Shown here piece after piece: positions 6,988-16,053 of a stretch of DNA of 19,716 bases. The stretch is taken from the NCBI GenBank assembly GCA_045600765.1, contig JAZRYM010000076.1, positions 1 through 19,716 on the forward strand. Reading direction: 5' to 3'. The DNA is from RGIG426 sp045600765. GTDB lineage: Bacteria; Bacillota; Clostridia; Oscillospirales; Acutalibacteraceae. The position numbers were made by a program, and so were the translations under genes. The number at the start of each line of letters is the position of its first letter. Positions within the stretch are counted from its first letter, which is position 1. The notes beneath the pieces are model-generated. The model was given only the letters and a program-made list of their open reading frames with translations, did no database searches and was not told where the DNA came from.

Positions 6988-9072
6988 TTAATTTTGGATT
7001 GCGTAGCGCATAGACAGCCCGCTGAGTTCCACCGCGCCCGTCACGTCGCACCGCACGCCGAATCGCCGCACGCGCTTCCCATTCGGATGCAACGTAAGCG
7101 GCCACTCGTCCGCGCGTACCGTCGTACCGCCGCGGTCGGTACCGCGGTCGGACAGATAGGTGACCGTCACCGCCGACTGCGGCGCATTTGCCTCGGCATA
7201 CAGCGTCAAGCGCTTGATTTGTTTTTTGCGGTCGGGTGCGCCGAAATCATACAGTTTCGTGCAAAAATGCCCCGTCACGTCACCGCTCCGCTTGAAAAGT
7301 GCCGTCGGCGCGGTCGCCGTTTGCGGATAATACTCGTCCGCCTCGCCGTCCAGGCGATAGCTCACCGCATAGTTCCCCGTAAAGCCGATGAGAAGCGGTG
7401 CATCGCCGCCGGCAAAGGCGTAAGTATAGGCAAAATCCGCCGGCAACTTCCACACGTGCCACGCGAGAATTTTGCCGGGACGGTCGCTTGCATCGTAGGA
7501 CGAATAGGCGTAAAAACTCTGCTCGTCGTAGTGGAAAAGGAACACGTCCGACCCCGCAAACAAGCCGTACCACCCGTCAAAATCCACGCCGAACGCGGTT
7601 TTGAGCGCCGCCGCTCCCACCTCTTTCAGAAGCGGCGCGATGGGAGTGGACAGTTCGCGCAGATTGCGCTCACTTTTGCCCGCCGCGCTGTGCAGGGTAT
7701 ACACCGCGCCATCGCTCGTCGCCCACACAAGGCGGTTGCCGCACAGCGCAATGCTGTCGGGGCAATCGCACCCTACCCGCGCCGAAACGGGTGTCAACGG
7801 AAACGCCGCGCGGGCGGCTTCCACGTCGATGACCGCGCTTTGCAACAAATCGTCTGCCGACACCGTCGATGAGGCATAGGTGGCGACGTACAGTTCGTGC
7901 TCCTTGAAAATGACCAGCATATTGCCCTGCTGACGAAGCGCGGTAATCGCGCCGGCAGGACTGCCCACCGTCACGTAGTTGTTTTCGGGGAAATAGGTGG
8001 CATCCGAAAGCCCGCTGTAATGCAACCGATGCGGAAAATCAGGGTTGCCCGCCACAAAGTAGCGCGTGCCCGCGTTCACGCCGGTGCGGTCGCCGCCGAA
8101 CCACATCCCGAACCGCATATTGCGGATGACCTCGCGAGAGGCGGGGTTGTCGATAAACGGCTCAAAGGTGACGGTAAGCGCGGTATACGGCATCGACCCG
8201 CCGGACACCGCCGTGTCCCCGCTTCCGACAAACCAGAAGGTGCCCGCCGTCTGGTCGTAGCGCAGACGGTACCCGTCGCGCAAGGCGGTCGTTTCGGTAA
8301 ACACGGTGGTCGGCGCAGGGGTCACCGTGCCACTGCTCACGGTATGCACCACTTCGCCCGCGGCATCCACCCCGCGTACCGTCAACATACACGTTTTGCC
8401 TCGTGCCGCCGACGGCAGGTGGTAGTAGGTCGCCTCGTCGCTGACGACACATTCCATCCGAAACGCATCGGTCAGCATATTGCGGCTCTCATACGAATAC
8501 CCCGACGGCTCGGCGGCGGCGGAACTGTCGTCCCCTGCCACTTGGAGCAAAATGGTCGGAATATAGGGCGCTTTCGGTGTCACCGTGCCGTTGGTGTTCC
8601 ATTTCAAAAGCGGCACTTCCACCGAATTGGTCAGCACCGTGCCGAGCGACTGCTCGTCCTTTTCATCCCGAATGTGGAGCAGTTTTTGAATGGGAATACT
8701 GTACGTCACGTCGCTTGTATACGAGGTCAGCGTGCCGTCCTTTTCCACGAGCAACGATTCGAGACGGTGCTCCGAAAGGGAGGTGCGTCCCGCGCCGAGG
8801 AGCAACCGCCCTTCCGCGCCCTCAACCCGTGCCACGTCGTCCGAAATAGAAGTGACGTGAGAAGAAAGCCCCAGCACGGAAAGCGGCGCTACGTCCGCGA
8901 TACGCAGTCCCGGACGGGTGCATAGCGCGCTGTTTTTCCACCACAGATTGCACTCCTCGGTCGTTTGGTGGTCTTTGACGGCAAAGGGCGCTTCCGCCTT
9001 ATTGATACCGCCCGACAGCGCCGGAATCACGGCGCGATAGGTCGGGTCTCTGCCGATTTTCGGAAATGTCAT
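6988..9072 (-). CDS. Phage tail hub / DNA-stabilisation protein, P22 gp10-like (beta-rich)
   Basis: This 694-residue beta-rich protein starts with a segment describing the host of a virion assembly (ALSGGINKAEAPFAVKDHQT, about 18-37) and NLWWKNSALCTRPGL. Such openings are typical of podoviral tail-hub and nozzle proteins, where a beta-propeller follows. Repeated short blade-like segments occur, such as LVWATSDGAVYTL and MLVIFKEHELYVATY. In transcription order it follows terminase large subunit and portal and precedes the coiled-coil protein. That fits P22 gp10 (packaged-DNA stabilisation/tail hub) or the T7 gp12 nozzle. No domain can be named with certainty from sequence alone. ATG 9072 has AAGGAGG 7 nt upstream and lies 12 bp after the portal stop. 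Confidence 0.68.
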   Translation of the reverse strand: MTFPKIGRDPTYRAVIPALSGGINKAEAPFAVKDHQTTEECNLWWKNSALCTRPGLRIADVAPLSVLGLSSHVTSISDDVARVEGAEGRLLLGAGRTSLSEHRLESLLVEKDGTLTSYTSDVTYSIPIQKLLHIRDEKDEQSLGTVLTNSVEVPLLKWNTNGTVTPKAPYIPTILLQVAGDDSSAAAEPSGYSYESRNMLTDAFRMECVVSDEATYYHLPSAARGKTCMLTVRGVDAAGEVVHTVSSGTVTPAPTTVFTETTALRDGYRLRYDQTAGTFWFVGSGDTAVSGGSMPYTALTVTFEPFIDNPASREVIRNMRFGMWFGGDRTGVNAGTRYFVAGNPDFPHRLHYSGLSDATYFPENNYVTVGSPAGAITALRQQGNMLVIFKEHELYVATYASSTVSADDLLQSAVIDVEAARAAFPLTPVSARVGCDCPDSIALCGNRLVWATSDGAVYTLHSAAGKSERNLRELSTPIAPLLKEVGAAALKTAFGVDFDGWYGLFAGSDVFLFHYDEQSFYAYSSYDASDRPGKILAWHVWKLPADFAYTYAFAGGDAPLLIGFTGNYAVSYRLDGEADEYYPQTATAPTALFKRSGDVTGHFCTKLYDFGAPDRKKQIKRLTLYAEANAPQSAVTVTYLSDRGTDRGGTTVRADEWPLTLHPNGKRVRRFGVRCDVTGAVELSGLSMRYAIQN

Positions 9073-9084
9073 TCGGCTCCCTCC

Positions 9085-10962
9085 TTACAATGCCTGTTCC
9101 AAAATGTCGCGCTGTTCCTCCGGCGACAGACTCGCCCATTGCTCCTGCTGTTCCGGGGAAAGCATAGCCATCAGTTCTTCGCCGGACGGCATCACGTTCG
9201 GCAACTCCTCCGCTTCCGCCGCAAGCGCCTTTGCCGCATCTTGTGCGGTTGGTGCCTCCGCCGGCGCGGGCGTGGTGTTCAGTTCACGCAACAGCCCGTT
9301 TAAGTTCGGCACAATGCCTTTCGGCAAGCGAGAGAGATACTGCTCCACGTTGACAATGCCGCGGTCAAAGAGGTTGTCGAGCGTTTGGATGGATTCCATC
9401 TCGCTCCACATCGACGAGGCACCCACGTCCACCTGCACCGAAATCAGCACGTCGCGGTAGCGGTTGCCGTCAAACGGCAAATACCAAATGCCGTTTTCGT
9501 CCTCGATTTTCAGCGCACGGTTGCCGTACTGCATCACCCAAAATTCCGCAAACACACGCGACAAGTCCTCCATAAACCCGTAAAAGCGGGTTTGCAGCGA
9601 TTGAAGCGGCATCGCCGCCGCCTCGCGCAGGGCGATAATCGCCGAGGTGTTGTCCGGGCGCACGTTACCGAGCAGGGCATCGTTCGCGCCCGCCTGGCTC
9701 ATCGTGTTGCTGATAAGTGCCGCGATATTCTCGTTGAATTTCGGCGAGAAGTTCGGCGGTTGAACGTAGCGAATGGCGCTTTGCACATCCTCGCCCGAAC
9801 CGTACACTTTCACCACTTGTCCCGGGTCGTTGGTCAACTTTTGCGGCACCACGTCGCCGTTGACCACCATAATCGGGATACCCATCATCATCACCGCCCA
9901 CACCGAGGCGGTGACCATACGGTTAATGGCGATTTGGTTCGGGATAAGATAGGTAATTTCGCTTTCGCCGTAGGCGCAGTTTTTGCGGCGTTCCCACGTG
10001 AACACCGACAGCGGATAGCGGCGCACACCGATGTCCCACGGACGGCGCACCGTCACCTCACCGCACGTTTGGGTCGCCAAAATGCGGTACTGTTTCCCCT
10101 CCGCATCCCACGACTTATACAGTTTGGTAATCAGCGTCGCTTTTTGGCTGTCCTGCGCTTCCTCGCGTCCCACCGAAAAGGGAACGTCCGTCTCGTCGGG
10201 TTTCAGGTCTTGCGCGTGGGTTTTTTGCCCGTAAACGCGCATCATACGCCGAATTTCGGCAAGCGACTTGCGCTGTGAAATCAAAATATACGGCTGCTCC
10301 TCCACGCTGTCGCACGTCGGGTCGCCGAAGGTGACATTTTCCACATCCAGCACCTCACAGCGAATATCGCCGTAAATGGGATGTTTGCGCGAACGGTCGG
10401 CGTATAACCCCGTTTTCACCCGCTCGTCCCAGTAGGTGTAGACAATGCCCGTACCGAACATATAGGCGTTGCGAAGCGCCTTTTCCTTGATACTTTCCAA
10501 GCCGACCCGCTCCGCCGTTACGCGGAAATAGTCGGACAGCGCCGACATCACGAGGTTCAGCTCCTCCGCCGAGCGAAGCGGCCGCTCACACAACTCGTCG
10601 TTAAAGGAAAGCGGCACTTCGCCGCTCGCCTGCGCTTCGCGCAAGCGACTTTTGAGCAGATGGGTCTGCTCTTTGGTTTCGAGCGTGTTGGGCACGCCGT
10701 CGGCGGTGTAGTTGACCGACAGCGGTGCGGACGTGATAAACGCCATTTTGTACTCGCCGATGCGTTTGATGATGTTTTCCCGCACCAGCGGCTTGTCCGC
10801 GCCGCAGTTGACGCCGTGCCATTGATCGCCAACGTAAAACCGTTCGTTGACTTTGTTTTGTTCATACAATCCGCGCGCACCGAGCGAGCATTTGAACTGC
10901 TTGCCCGCCTCGTACTCCTGCGCGATTTGTTTGGGGTCGTCCCAATGTCTTTGTTGTGTCAT
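9085..10962 (-). CDS. Phage portal protein
   Basis: This 625-residue protein forms the dodecameric DNA channel at the capsid vertex, to which the terminase docks. It has portal hallmarks: an N-terminal region with NERFYVGDQWHG (about 39-50) and RENIIKRIGEYKMAFITSAP, a middle region YGESEITYLIPNQIAINRMV followed by MMGIPIMVVNGD, and the ALREAAAMPLQSLQTRFYGF helix near the stem/crown. The Glu/Gln-rich C-terminus (LSPEEQRDILEQAL) is also usual for portals. Its large size suits the P22/SPP1 classes. It starts 24 bp after the terminase stop with AAGGAG upstream of ATG 10962. Confidence 0.88.
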   Translation of the reverse strand: MTQQRHWDDPKQIAQEYEAGKQFKCSLGARGLYEQNKVNERFYVGDQWHGVNCGADKPLVRENIIKRIGEYKMAFITSAPLSVNYTADGVPNTLETKEQTHLLKSRLREAQASGEVPLSFNDELCERPLRSAEELNLVMSALSDYFRVTAERVGLESIKEKALRNAYMFGTGIVYTYWDERVKTGLYADRSRKHPIYGDIRCEVLDVENVTFGDPTCDSVEEQPYILISQRKSLAEIRRMMRVYGQKTHAQDLKPDETDVPFSVGREEAQDSQKATLITKLYKSWDAEGKQYRILATQTCGEVTVRRPWDIGVRRYPLSVFTWERRKNCAYGESEITYLIPNQIAINRMVTASVWAVMMMGIPIMVVNGDVVPQKLTNDPGQVVKVYGSGEDVQSAIRYVQPPNFSPKFNENIAALISNTMSQAGANDALLGNVRPDNTSAIIALREAAAMPLQSLQTRFYGFMEDLSRVFAEFWVMQYGNRALKIEDENGIWYLPFDGNRYRDVLISVQVDVGASSMWSEMESIQTLDNLFDRGIVNVEQYLSRLPKGIVPNLNGLLRELNTTPAPAEAPTAQDAAKALAAEAEELPNVMPSGEELMAMLSPEQQEQWASLSPEEQRDILEQAL

Positions 10963-10986
10963 ACCCTTCTCCTTTTCTGCTCCTTG

Positions 10987-12300
10987 TTACTCCCAACCGC
11001 CGAGAAAATCCCGCGGGCGAAACCCGGTAAGCGCCGTCTCGCGCGGGCGCGCACGGTTTCGCTCGTCGGGTGACGTCGGGTGAAAATACCGTACGTCGGT
11101 CATCGCGTAACGCAGAGCATCCATCAGATGATTGTTTTTGTCCTGCGGTCGATTTTTGCCGGTGCCGTCCTCGCGCGTGTCCCACGCATAGGACGACAGT
11201 TCGTCCAACGTGTGCACACACGTCGGATGCACCACCATTTCGTACCCTTGCAATGCGGCAATGCCGTTGCGGATACTGTCCGCACCCTTGACCGCCGGCT
11301 GAATACGGGAAATTCCGAGCCGGCGCAGTTCCTCGTTGGATTTCGGCTCGGCGCTGTCGGCGCGGATGCGCTCTTTTTGATACCCTTTTTCACAAATCAT
11401 TTTGGCGATATCTTCGTTGAGCATCCGCTTTTCATAGTGCTCGTCATAGATGTAAAGCCGCTTGTCAAGCGGGTTGACCGCCGCGGCGATAAACGCCGTC
11501 GGGTCGTTCGTGTAGCCGTAGTCCAGTCCGAACACGTGAACGTATTTCCACGGCTCGGCAAGGGCACGCACCGCGAACGGTTCGGCGCGCCATCGCTCGA
11601 AAATCAGCCCCGACGACACACCCCAGTCCCCGCACGCCGCCACGCGGTAAAGGGCGGGTTGCTCCGTCTTCATCCGCTCATAGCGGCGGCGGTCTACCTC
11701 GTCCAAAAACTCGTTGCAACGGTAGGTGGTGGTAAAACAGTCCACGTCCGCGGAAACGCGGTCGAAAAAGCGCGCTTTGAGCCAATGCGACCCGCTCCAC
11801 GGGTTAAAGGTGATGGTCGTCTGCTTAAAAAGCGGCGGCGGCAACTGTCCGCGCGGCATCGAGAGGTCTAAGCGGTCAAAATCCGCCTCCGTCGCGATTT
11901 CAAACGCCTCCTCAATCCACACCCAGCACAGCACCCCGCGTTCCACCGTGGCGGAAGCGAGCTTGTCCACGTCGTCCAGCCCGCGAAACAGAATTTTTTG
12001 CCCCGTCGGACGGTAGCGCATTTCGAGCGGGTGTTCCACACACGACCACAGGTCGGAAACGCCTAACCGCCGAATTGCCCATTTGAGCTGAGCAAAAGTG
12101 CTGTCTTTGTGGGTGTTGTATGTACGACGCACAACCAAAAGGTTGGCGTCGGCATAGCGCATTAAGTGGACAATATACCATAGCGCCGTGGTGGAAGATT
12201 TTTTGGATGCCTTGCCGCCTTTCAGCACGCGATAGCGCGCCCGCGACCGCCAAAAATCGCCGTATCCGCCTCCCACCACCTCCGGCAGATTCACCGTCAT
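10987..12300 (-). CDS. Phage terminase large subunit (PBSX/Terminase_3-type)
   Basis: This packaging motor combines an ATPase with an RNase-H-like nuclease. The 437-residue product has a variant Walker A, GGKASKKSST (28-37), Walker B LCWVWIEE (124-131) with the catalytic Glu, and a coupling TTITFNPWSGSHW (161-173). The nuclease acidic residues are apparently intact: D260 in FGLDYGYTNDPTAF, D315 in RADSAEPKS, and D394 in NNHLMDALRYAM. The GTG at 12309 would overlap the holin stop but sits directly against the AAGGAG, so ATG 12300 (8 nt spacing) is preferred, giving a 5-bp gap. Intact catalytic sites argue against decay. It is separated from the small-subunit-like gene by six genes, which is unusual. 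Confidence 0.95.
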   Translation of the reverse strand: MTVNLPEVVGGGYGDFWRSRARYRVLKGGKASKKSSTTALWYIVHLMRYADANLLVVRRTYNTHKDSTFAQLKWAIRRLGVSDLWSCVEHPLEMRYRPTGQKILFRGLDDVDKLASATVERGVLCWVWIEEAFEIATEADFDRLDLSMPRGQLPPPLFKQTTITFNPWSGSHWLKARFFDRVSADVDCFTTTYRCNEFLDEVDRRRYERMKTEQPALYRVAACGDWGVSSGLIFERWRAEPFAVRALAEPWKYVHVFGLDYGYTNDPTAFIAAAVNPLDKRLYIYDEHYEKRMLNEDIAKMICEKGYQKERIRADSAEPKSNEELRRLGISRIQPAVKGADSIRNGIAALQGYEMVVHPTCVHTLDELSSYAWDTREDGTGKNRPQDKNNHLMDALRYAMTDVRYFHPTSPDERNRARPRETALTGFRPRDFLGGWE

Positions 12301-12305
12301 ACGGC

Positions 12306-12785
12306 TCACTCCTTGCTGTTGTCCTCGCTTTTCTCCGCGTTTTTATCCTTTTCCATCTTTTCTTCCACCGCCACTTTCAGGCGTTTTACCGTCTTTTCCA
12401 AAAACGGCGGAAGCGGCACACCGATTTTCACAAGGTTTTCGAGCACGCTAATCGACTCGTTGATGATAAGCCACATAGTGACAAGCACTCCGACGGCAAG
12501 CGACGTCTGAAAGGTGACCCCAAACAGCGCGCCAAACGCCGTCAGCAGGTAGTCTACCCCGCACCCGACACATACCGCCGCAAAGTAGGCGATTTTTTTC
12601 AAAATCCCTTTCCACCCGCGCTCACTGCTCAATTCGCGGTGGAGATACGCGCCGAGAAGTCCGGTTGCGTAGTCCATCACCACCGCGCAAAAGAGTACAA
12701 TCAGCGGAATGGCCAATTTTTGAAAATAGAGCGCGACCGAAGCACCGACAAGCGATACCGCGGTCTTTACCCAAGATAGTTTCAT
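12306..12785 (-). CDS. Phage holin, toxin-secretion/lysis family (Phage_holin_4_1 type)
   Basis: This 159-residue membrane protein would permeabilise the membrane so that the amidase reaches the wall. Hydrophobic segments lie at about 7-20, 24-48, 64-90 and 94-112. Family features include MDYATGLLGAYLHRELSSERGWKG (in two parts, 37-60), IIKK-like ILKKIAYF (61-68), and the signature MWLIINESISVLENLVKIGVPLP (104-126). The C-terminal tail is Lys/Glu-rich (EEKMEKDKNAEKSEDNSKE), as usual for holins. ATG 12785 has AAGGAGG 8 nt upstream. It is preceded by a 125-bp non-coding gap with two hairpins and placed between capsid and terminase genes, apart from the endolysin. Confidence 0.92.
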   Translation of the reverse strand: MKLSWVKTAVSLVGASVALYFQKLAIPLIVLFCAVVMDYATGLLGAYLHRELSSERGWKGILKKIAYFAAVCVGCGVDYLLTAFGALFGVTFQTSLAVGVLVTMWLIINESISVLENLVKIGVPLPPFLEKTVKRLKVAVEEKMEKDKNAEKSEDNSKE

Positions 12786-12805
12786 CGTAGTTGCCTCCTT
12801 TACTC

Positions 12806-12851
12806 CCCCGCTCCCGCGGGGAATCCCCTCCCGCGCTTTGTGCGGGAGGGG
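12806..12851. other. Two adjacent GC-rich hairpins between capsid and holin genes
   Basis: The first inverted repeat, CCCCTCCCGC / GCGGGAGGGG (12825-12834 and 12842-12851, 7-nt loop), is followed on the minus strand by CCCCGC / GCGGGG (12806-12811 and 12816-12821, 4-nt loop). No U run follows either, so they are not classic terminators. They could be a partial attenuator, a 3'-end stabiliser for the capsid message or an RNA processing site. Confidence 0.6.
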
Positions 12852-12910
12852 ACGTCCGAACCGCCGTCATCCAAAAGCGAGATAAAGCGGTCACGGACTA
12901 AGTAGTGCGA

Positions 12911-13843
12911 TTAGTCGTCGTCCTCTTCTTCCGTCGGGTAAAGGAAGACCACGATACCGCCGCCGAGGCTGGTTTTAACAAACACGTCGTAGTACAAACG
13001 GTAATCGATTTTGTAGGCATCGGCGTTCTGGTTCTGGTTCGGCGCAAAGGTGCGGGTTTTCTCCGTCTTTTTGATGAGGCTCGCCGCACGTTTCGGCATC
13101 ACGATAAGCCCGATGTCCGACGCGGTCGCTTTCGCGGCAAAACCGCCGTCTTCCTCGCCGTCCGTCTCGCCGTCGAGGAAGTCATAAGCGGTCTTCATAC
13201 GGCTTTTTTCGACGGGAAGCAGGGTCACGCCGTCCAGTTTTTTCACTTCGAGGTTGATTTCGCCTTTCTTGAAATTGCCCACGTCAATGGAGCGGGACAA
13301 CTCGTCCGAACGGCAAAGAGCGGCATACATGGTGTTGTCCATAAACGCCACCAGTTCCTCGTCGTAGCCGACCGCGTCCTGCACCGCGGCAACCGCATCG
13401 CAGAAAAGCGCATACGGCTCGTCCACGTCGCCGTTCACCGTCTGGGATTTGCCCACGGCATAGGTCGCGAGTTTGGAAATGACGTACGCATCCATTTCCG
13501 GCACCACTTTGGTGCGCACAAACTCGGCAAGTACCTCGCCCGCCAAGTTCGCAATGCCCGTCTCGTCGCCGTCTTCACGGTCAATTTGGAACGAGCGGCC
13601 ACGGTCTTGCGACAGCGTAACCGGGGTATTCGACACGGTGATACTGCCGCCCACAAACCCGTTGTCGCGGTCGTAGTCACCGAGACCGGACATATCCACG
13701 TCCGGAATCATCACGGTTTTGGCACCGACAAATTTGGCACGCAGGGCGTTGTCCGCCAAAAATCCGGTTGCGGATTTCTGCACCACCGCTTTGTCCAGCG
13801 CGTTGGTCATGGTTTGGTTGAATTCGTAAGTGTTGATAGACAT
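12911..13843 (-). CDS. Phage major capsid protein (HK97-fold type)
   Basis: This 310-residue shell protein has the usual layout for capsid proteins of Gram-positive phages: a short N-terminal helix (TMTNALDKAVVQKSATGF), then FVGAKTVMIPDVDMSGLGDY (38-57), and VTLSQDRGRSFQIDREDGDETG (75-96), the extended-loop/E-loop region motif. The peripheral domain follows, with AEFVRTKVVPEMDAYVISKL and NQNADAYKIDYRLYYDVFVK near the C-terminus, ending in an acidic tail EEEDDD. It has no N-terminal prohead pro-domain, and no capsid protease gene is present, so maturation probably uses the separate scaffold gene next to it, as in P22. ATG 13843 has AAGGAG 8 nt upstream. Confidence 0.92.
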   Translation of the reverse strand: MSINTYEFNQTMTNALDKAVVQKSATGFLADNALRAKFVGAKTVMIPDVDMSGLGDYDRDNGFVGGSITVSNTPVTLSQDRGRSFQIDREDGDETGIANLAGEVLAEFVRTKVVPEMDAYVISKLATYAVGKSQTVNGDVDEPYALFCDAVAAVQDAVGYDEELVAFMDNTMYAALCRSDELSRSIDVGNFKKGEINLEVKKLDGVTLLPVEKSRMKTAYDFLDGETDGEEDGGFAAKATASDIGLIVMPKRAASLIKKTEKTRTFAPNQNQNADAYKIDYRLYYDVFVKTSLGGGIVVFLYPTEEEDDD

Positions 13844-13867
13844 ACTTTTTTCTCCTTTGTTTTTGAA

Positions 13868-14695
13868 TTAGAGTGCCTGCATAAACACCGATTGGAACGA
13901 GCGGCTCTCTTTGGAAGTGCCGTCCTCCGCCTGTGTGGTTGCCAGCGACCCCGTCGCCGAAGCCGCCGCCTTTTTCTCCGCCTGCTGTGCGGCAAGCGCT
14001 TTTAAGCGCTCCTCCTGCATAAACCGCAAATAGGCATCGGTAAGCGGCCGCTCACCGAGCGCGGCACTTTCCACCACCGTTTTCGGAAGCTCTCCGAACA
14101 ACGGCGCATCGGGACAAAGGGTTTGCAACTCCGCGTACTCCGCGGCAAGCCGTGCCGCGCGCGTTTGCGAGGCGGTTTCGTCCGCGTTCGCGCTCTCCCC
14201 TTTGCCCTGCGCGACCGAAAGTGCCAACCGGCGACCTTCCATCACTTCCTGCGCGAGCGCCTCGTTGCCGCCCGTCTCCTCCAACAGCGCGGCATACGCA
14301 TCCGCATCCACCGCCTTGGAAAGCCCGTCAATCAATTCTTCCGGACGACGGTATCCGGCGGCAATGCTCATACGGCGAAGCGCCTCAAACTGCGGTTTGA
14401 ACTGCTCAAATCGCATTCCCTCGCGCAAGAGGGCAGTCACCCGTTCCACATCGTTTGCCTCGACACGCACCGGCTGACCGTTGTATACGGGCAGGTAGGC
14501 ATCCGGCGCGGCGGGCGCATCCGTCGCGGGCGGCGGGACTGCCTCCTCCGACGGAAAAGAAAAATGAAGTCCCTCTGCCGGCACAGGGGAATCTGTGGCG
14601 GCAGGTGTGTCGTCCGCCGAAGCGGGTTGTGGTGTAGTGTCCTCTATCTTCGCGTCGGGATTGACGTCGAATTCTTCGTTAAAAACGTCCTGCAT
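13868..14695 (-). CDS. Phage scaffolding protein (probable)
   Basis: This 275-residue Ala/Glu/Pro-rich protein lies immediately upstream of the capsid gene, the standard site for a scaffold. The first 90 residues are low-complexity and acidic (NEEFDVNPDAKIEDTTPQPA and Ala/Pro-rich linker). The middle and C-terminal parts are helical and charged (EALRRMSIAAGYRRPEEL, QAARLAAEYAELQ-like, LRFMQEERLKALAAQQAEKK). No catalytic motif is visible. Position, composition and lack of a fold signature support scaffold, while no diagnostic motif proves it. ATG 14695 has AGGAGG 5 nt upstream. The gene starts 27 bp after the gp4-like gene and ends 24 bp before the capsid gene. Confidence 0.68.
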   Translation of the reverse strand: MQDVFNEEFDVNPDAKIEDTTPQPASADDTPAATDSPVPAEGLHFSFPSEEAVPPPATDAPAAPDAYLPVYNGQPVRVEANDVERVTALLREGMRFEQFKPQFEALRRMSIAAGYRRPEELIDGLSKAVDADAYAALLEETGGNEALAQEVMEGRRLALSVAQGKGESANADETASQTRAARLAAEYAELQTLCPDAPLFGELPKTVVESAALGERPLTDAYLRFMQEERLKALAAQQAEKKAAASATGSLATTQAEDGTSKESRSFQSVFMQAL

Positions 14696-14722
14696 AAGAA
14701 CCTCCTATATACTTTCACAGCC

Positions 14723-15085
14723 TTACGGCAACGTGTTTTGGCGGGTCGCCGTATGGGTATAGGCGGCGCGCTTTTGGTTATACATCGCGGCAAACAGCGT
14801 TTGATTGTCGCCGTCGCCCTCACCCTGCGCCAGCAGCATTGCCACCCCGTAAGGCAGCACGTCCGCGGCAACGCGGTTGCTGCAAGGGAGCGTTTCGGCG
14901 GCATTGTTCAGCGGCACAAACGGCGTGTCGTCGTGTTCCGCATACCACGCATCCGCCAACAGTTGGTTGAGAATGCTCAGTCCCCGCGCCTGTACCGCTC
15001 CCGACACGCGGCTGTCCGCGTGGCCCGCGTTATCGGTGTAGTTGAGCAGCAACAGCGCTTTTTGTATCACGTCTAATCCGGTCAA
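14723..15085 (-). CDS. Head-tail adaptor / head completion protein, P22 gp4-like
   Basis: This 120-residue, largely helical protein has the adaptor pattern of an N-terminal helix (LDVIQKALLLLNYTD), a second helix GLSILNQLLADAWYAE (about 35-50), a conserved middle, and helix AADVLPYGVAMLLAQGEGD. This resembles gp4/gp6-type connector proteins that dock below the portal. The start is TTG at 15085, overlapping the amidase stop by 4 bp (TTGA), with AGGAGG 9 nt upstream; the next in-frame candidate is GTG at 15070. A TTG start with translational coupling suggests lower, amidase-coupled expression. Assignment is from fold-like pattern and context, and is not decisive. Confidence 0.6.
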   Translation of the reverse strand: MTGLDVIQKALLLLNYTDNAGHADSRVSGAVQARGLSILNQLLADAWYAEHDDTPFVPLNNAAETLPCSNRVAADVLPYGVAMLLAQGEGDGDNQTLFAAMYNQKRAAYTHTATRQNTLP

Positions 15086-16038
15086 GTCGTTTTTCCTCCT
15101 TTTGCTTCCACCAAAGCCTTTTCCAGTCGTTCGACGTCCGCTTTCAGCGCGGTATTCTCCGCGCGCGCCATCGTCAAATCGTTCAGCGCCTTGCGGTGAG
15201 CGTCGTCCATCGTGTTGTATACAAGTTCCGAGAGCGCGCGGATGGTCGCCTCGTTAATCGTCCCCGTCTCAGGCAGTTTTGTCGCCTTTTGCACCGCTTT
15301 TACGTCTTTCGCCGTGCCGTCACCGAACCCACCGTCATCCAACAATTTTGCCGGCACCAAATCGAGTTTTTCCGCCATCCAAAGAAGCCGTTTCACGGCA
15401 TAAATGCCGAGCGACGTCTCCCCTTTTTTGAACACTTGCTCTTTGGGTTTCGTCTCTTTGAGTTTCAGTTTCGCCCGCTTGGCAATCACCTCCACAATGG
15501 CGTTGGCGCATTGGTCGGCGAAATCGGCTTTAAGAATGGTTTTGATGTCGGTTTTGCTGTCCATAAACCCGAGTTCCAAAAGCACCGCCGGCATCACCGT
15601 CTCGCGTACCTCGTGCAAATCGTCTCGCGCAAGCGGGGTAGCGCGGTTGCCTTTCAATCCCGTTTTCGCGATGAGCGCGTTGTAGAGTTCTTTTTGCCAC
15701 GCCACACTCTCCGCGCTCGGCGACGTGTAAACGTAAGCGACAATGCCGCCGCCCGTACCGCCGTTAATCCCGCCGTTGTGGTGAATGGCGAGGTAAAAAT
15801 CCGCATCCCACGCATTGGCTTTGTCGGTACGTTCGTCAATCTCAATCGGCACCTTGCCGGTCGTATCGTCCAAGCGCAAAACAGACACCCCATCGTACTG
15901 TTTCAGCCGTTTTTCAATGGCATCCGCCACACGGTCGTTGAGTGTCCACTCGTTCGGATGATTGTTCGGTGACAATGACGCGGGAATACCTTTTGTATTG
16001 CCGTTGTAGTGTCCCGCGCTTAACGCTAACTTGAACAT
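15082..16038 (-). CDS. N-acetylmuramoyl-L-alanine amidase endolysin (Amidase_3)
   Basis: This peptidoglycan amidase would lyse the host wall. The 318-residue product has the zinc ligands H10 (LSAGHY), E30 (PNEWTLN) and H86 (AIHHNGG), and the catalytic Glu near E155 (PAVLLELGFMD). A linker (about 190-210) leads to a peptidoglycan-binding-like repeat: GIYAVKRLLWMAEKL, then GFGDGTAKDVKAVQKATKLP and GTINEATIRALSEL (about 210-275). The C-terminus is a short coiled coil (ALNDLTMARAENTALKADVE). No signal peptide is present, so release depends on the holin. ATG 16038 has GGGAGAGG just upstream. It lies 15 bp after the tail protein and overlaps the gp4-like gene. Confidence 0.93.
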   Translation of the reverse strand: MFKLALSAGHYNGNTKGIPASLSPNNHPNEWTLNDRVADAIEKRLKQYDGVSVLRLDDTTGKVPIEIDERTDKANAWDADFYLAIHHNGGINGGTGGGIVAYVYTSPSAESVAWQKELYNALIAKTGLKGNRATPLARDDLHEVRETVMPAVLLELGFMDSKTDIKTILKADFADQCANAIVEVIAKRAKLKLKETKPKEQVFKKGETSLGIYAVKRLLWMAEKLDLVPAKLLDDGGFGDGTAKDVKAVQKATKLPETGTINEATIRALSELVYNTMDDAHRKALNDLTMARAENTALKADVERLEKALVEAKGGKTT

Positions 16039-16053
16039 AAGCCTCTCCCTTTC

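Noticed and set aside
12622..12894. A minus-strand open frame starting in the capsid-holin gap and running across the holin gene.
   Set aside because: It overlaps the clear holin in another frame, lacks an RBS, and its translation is Arg/Ser/Pro-rich shadow sequence.
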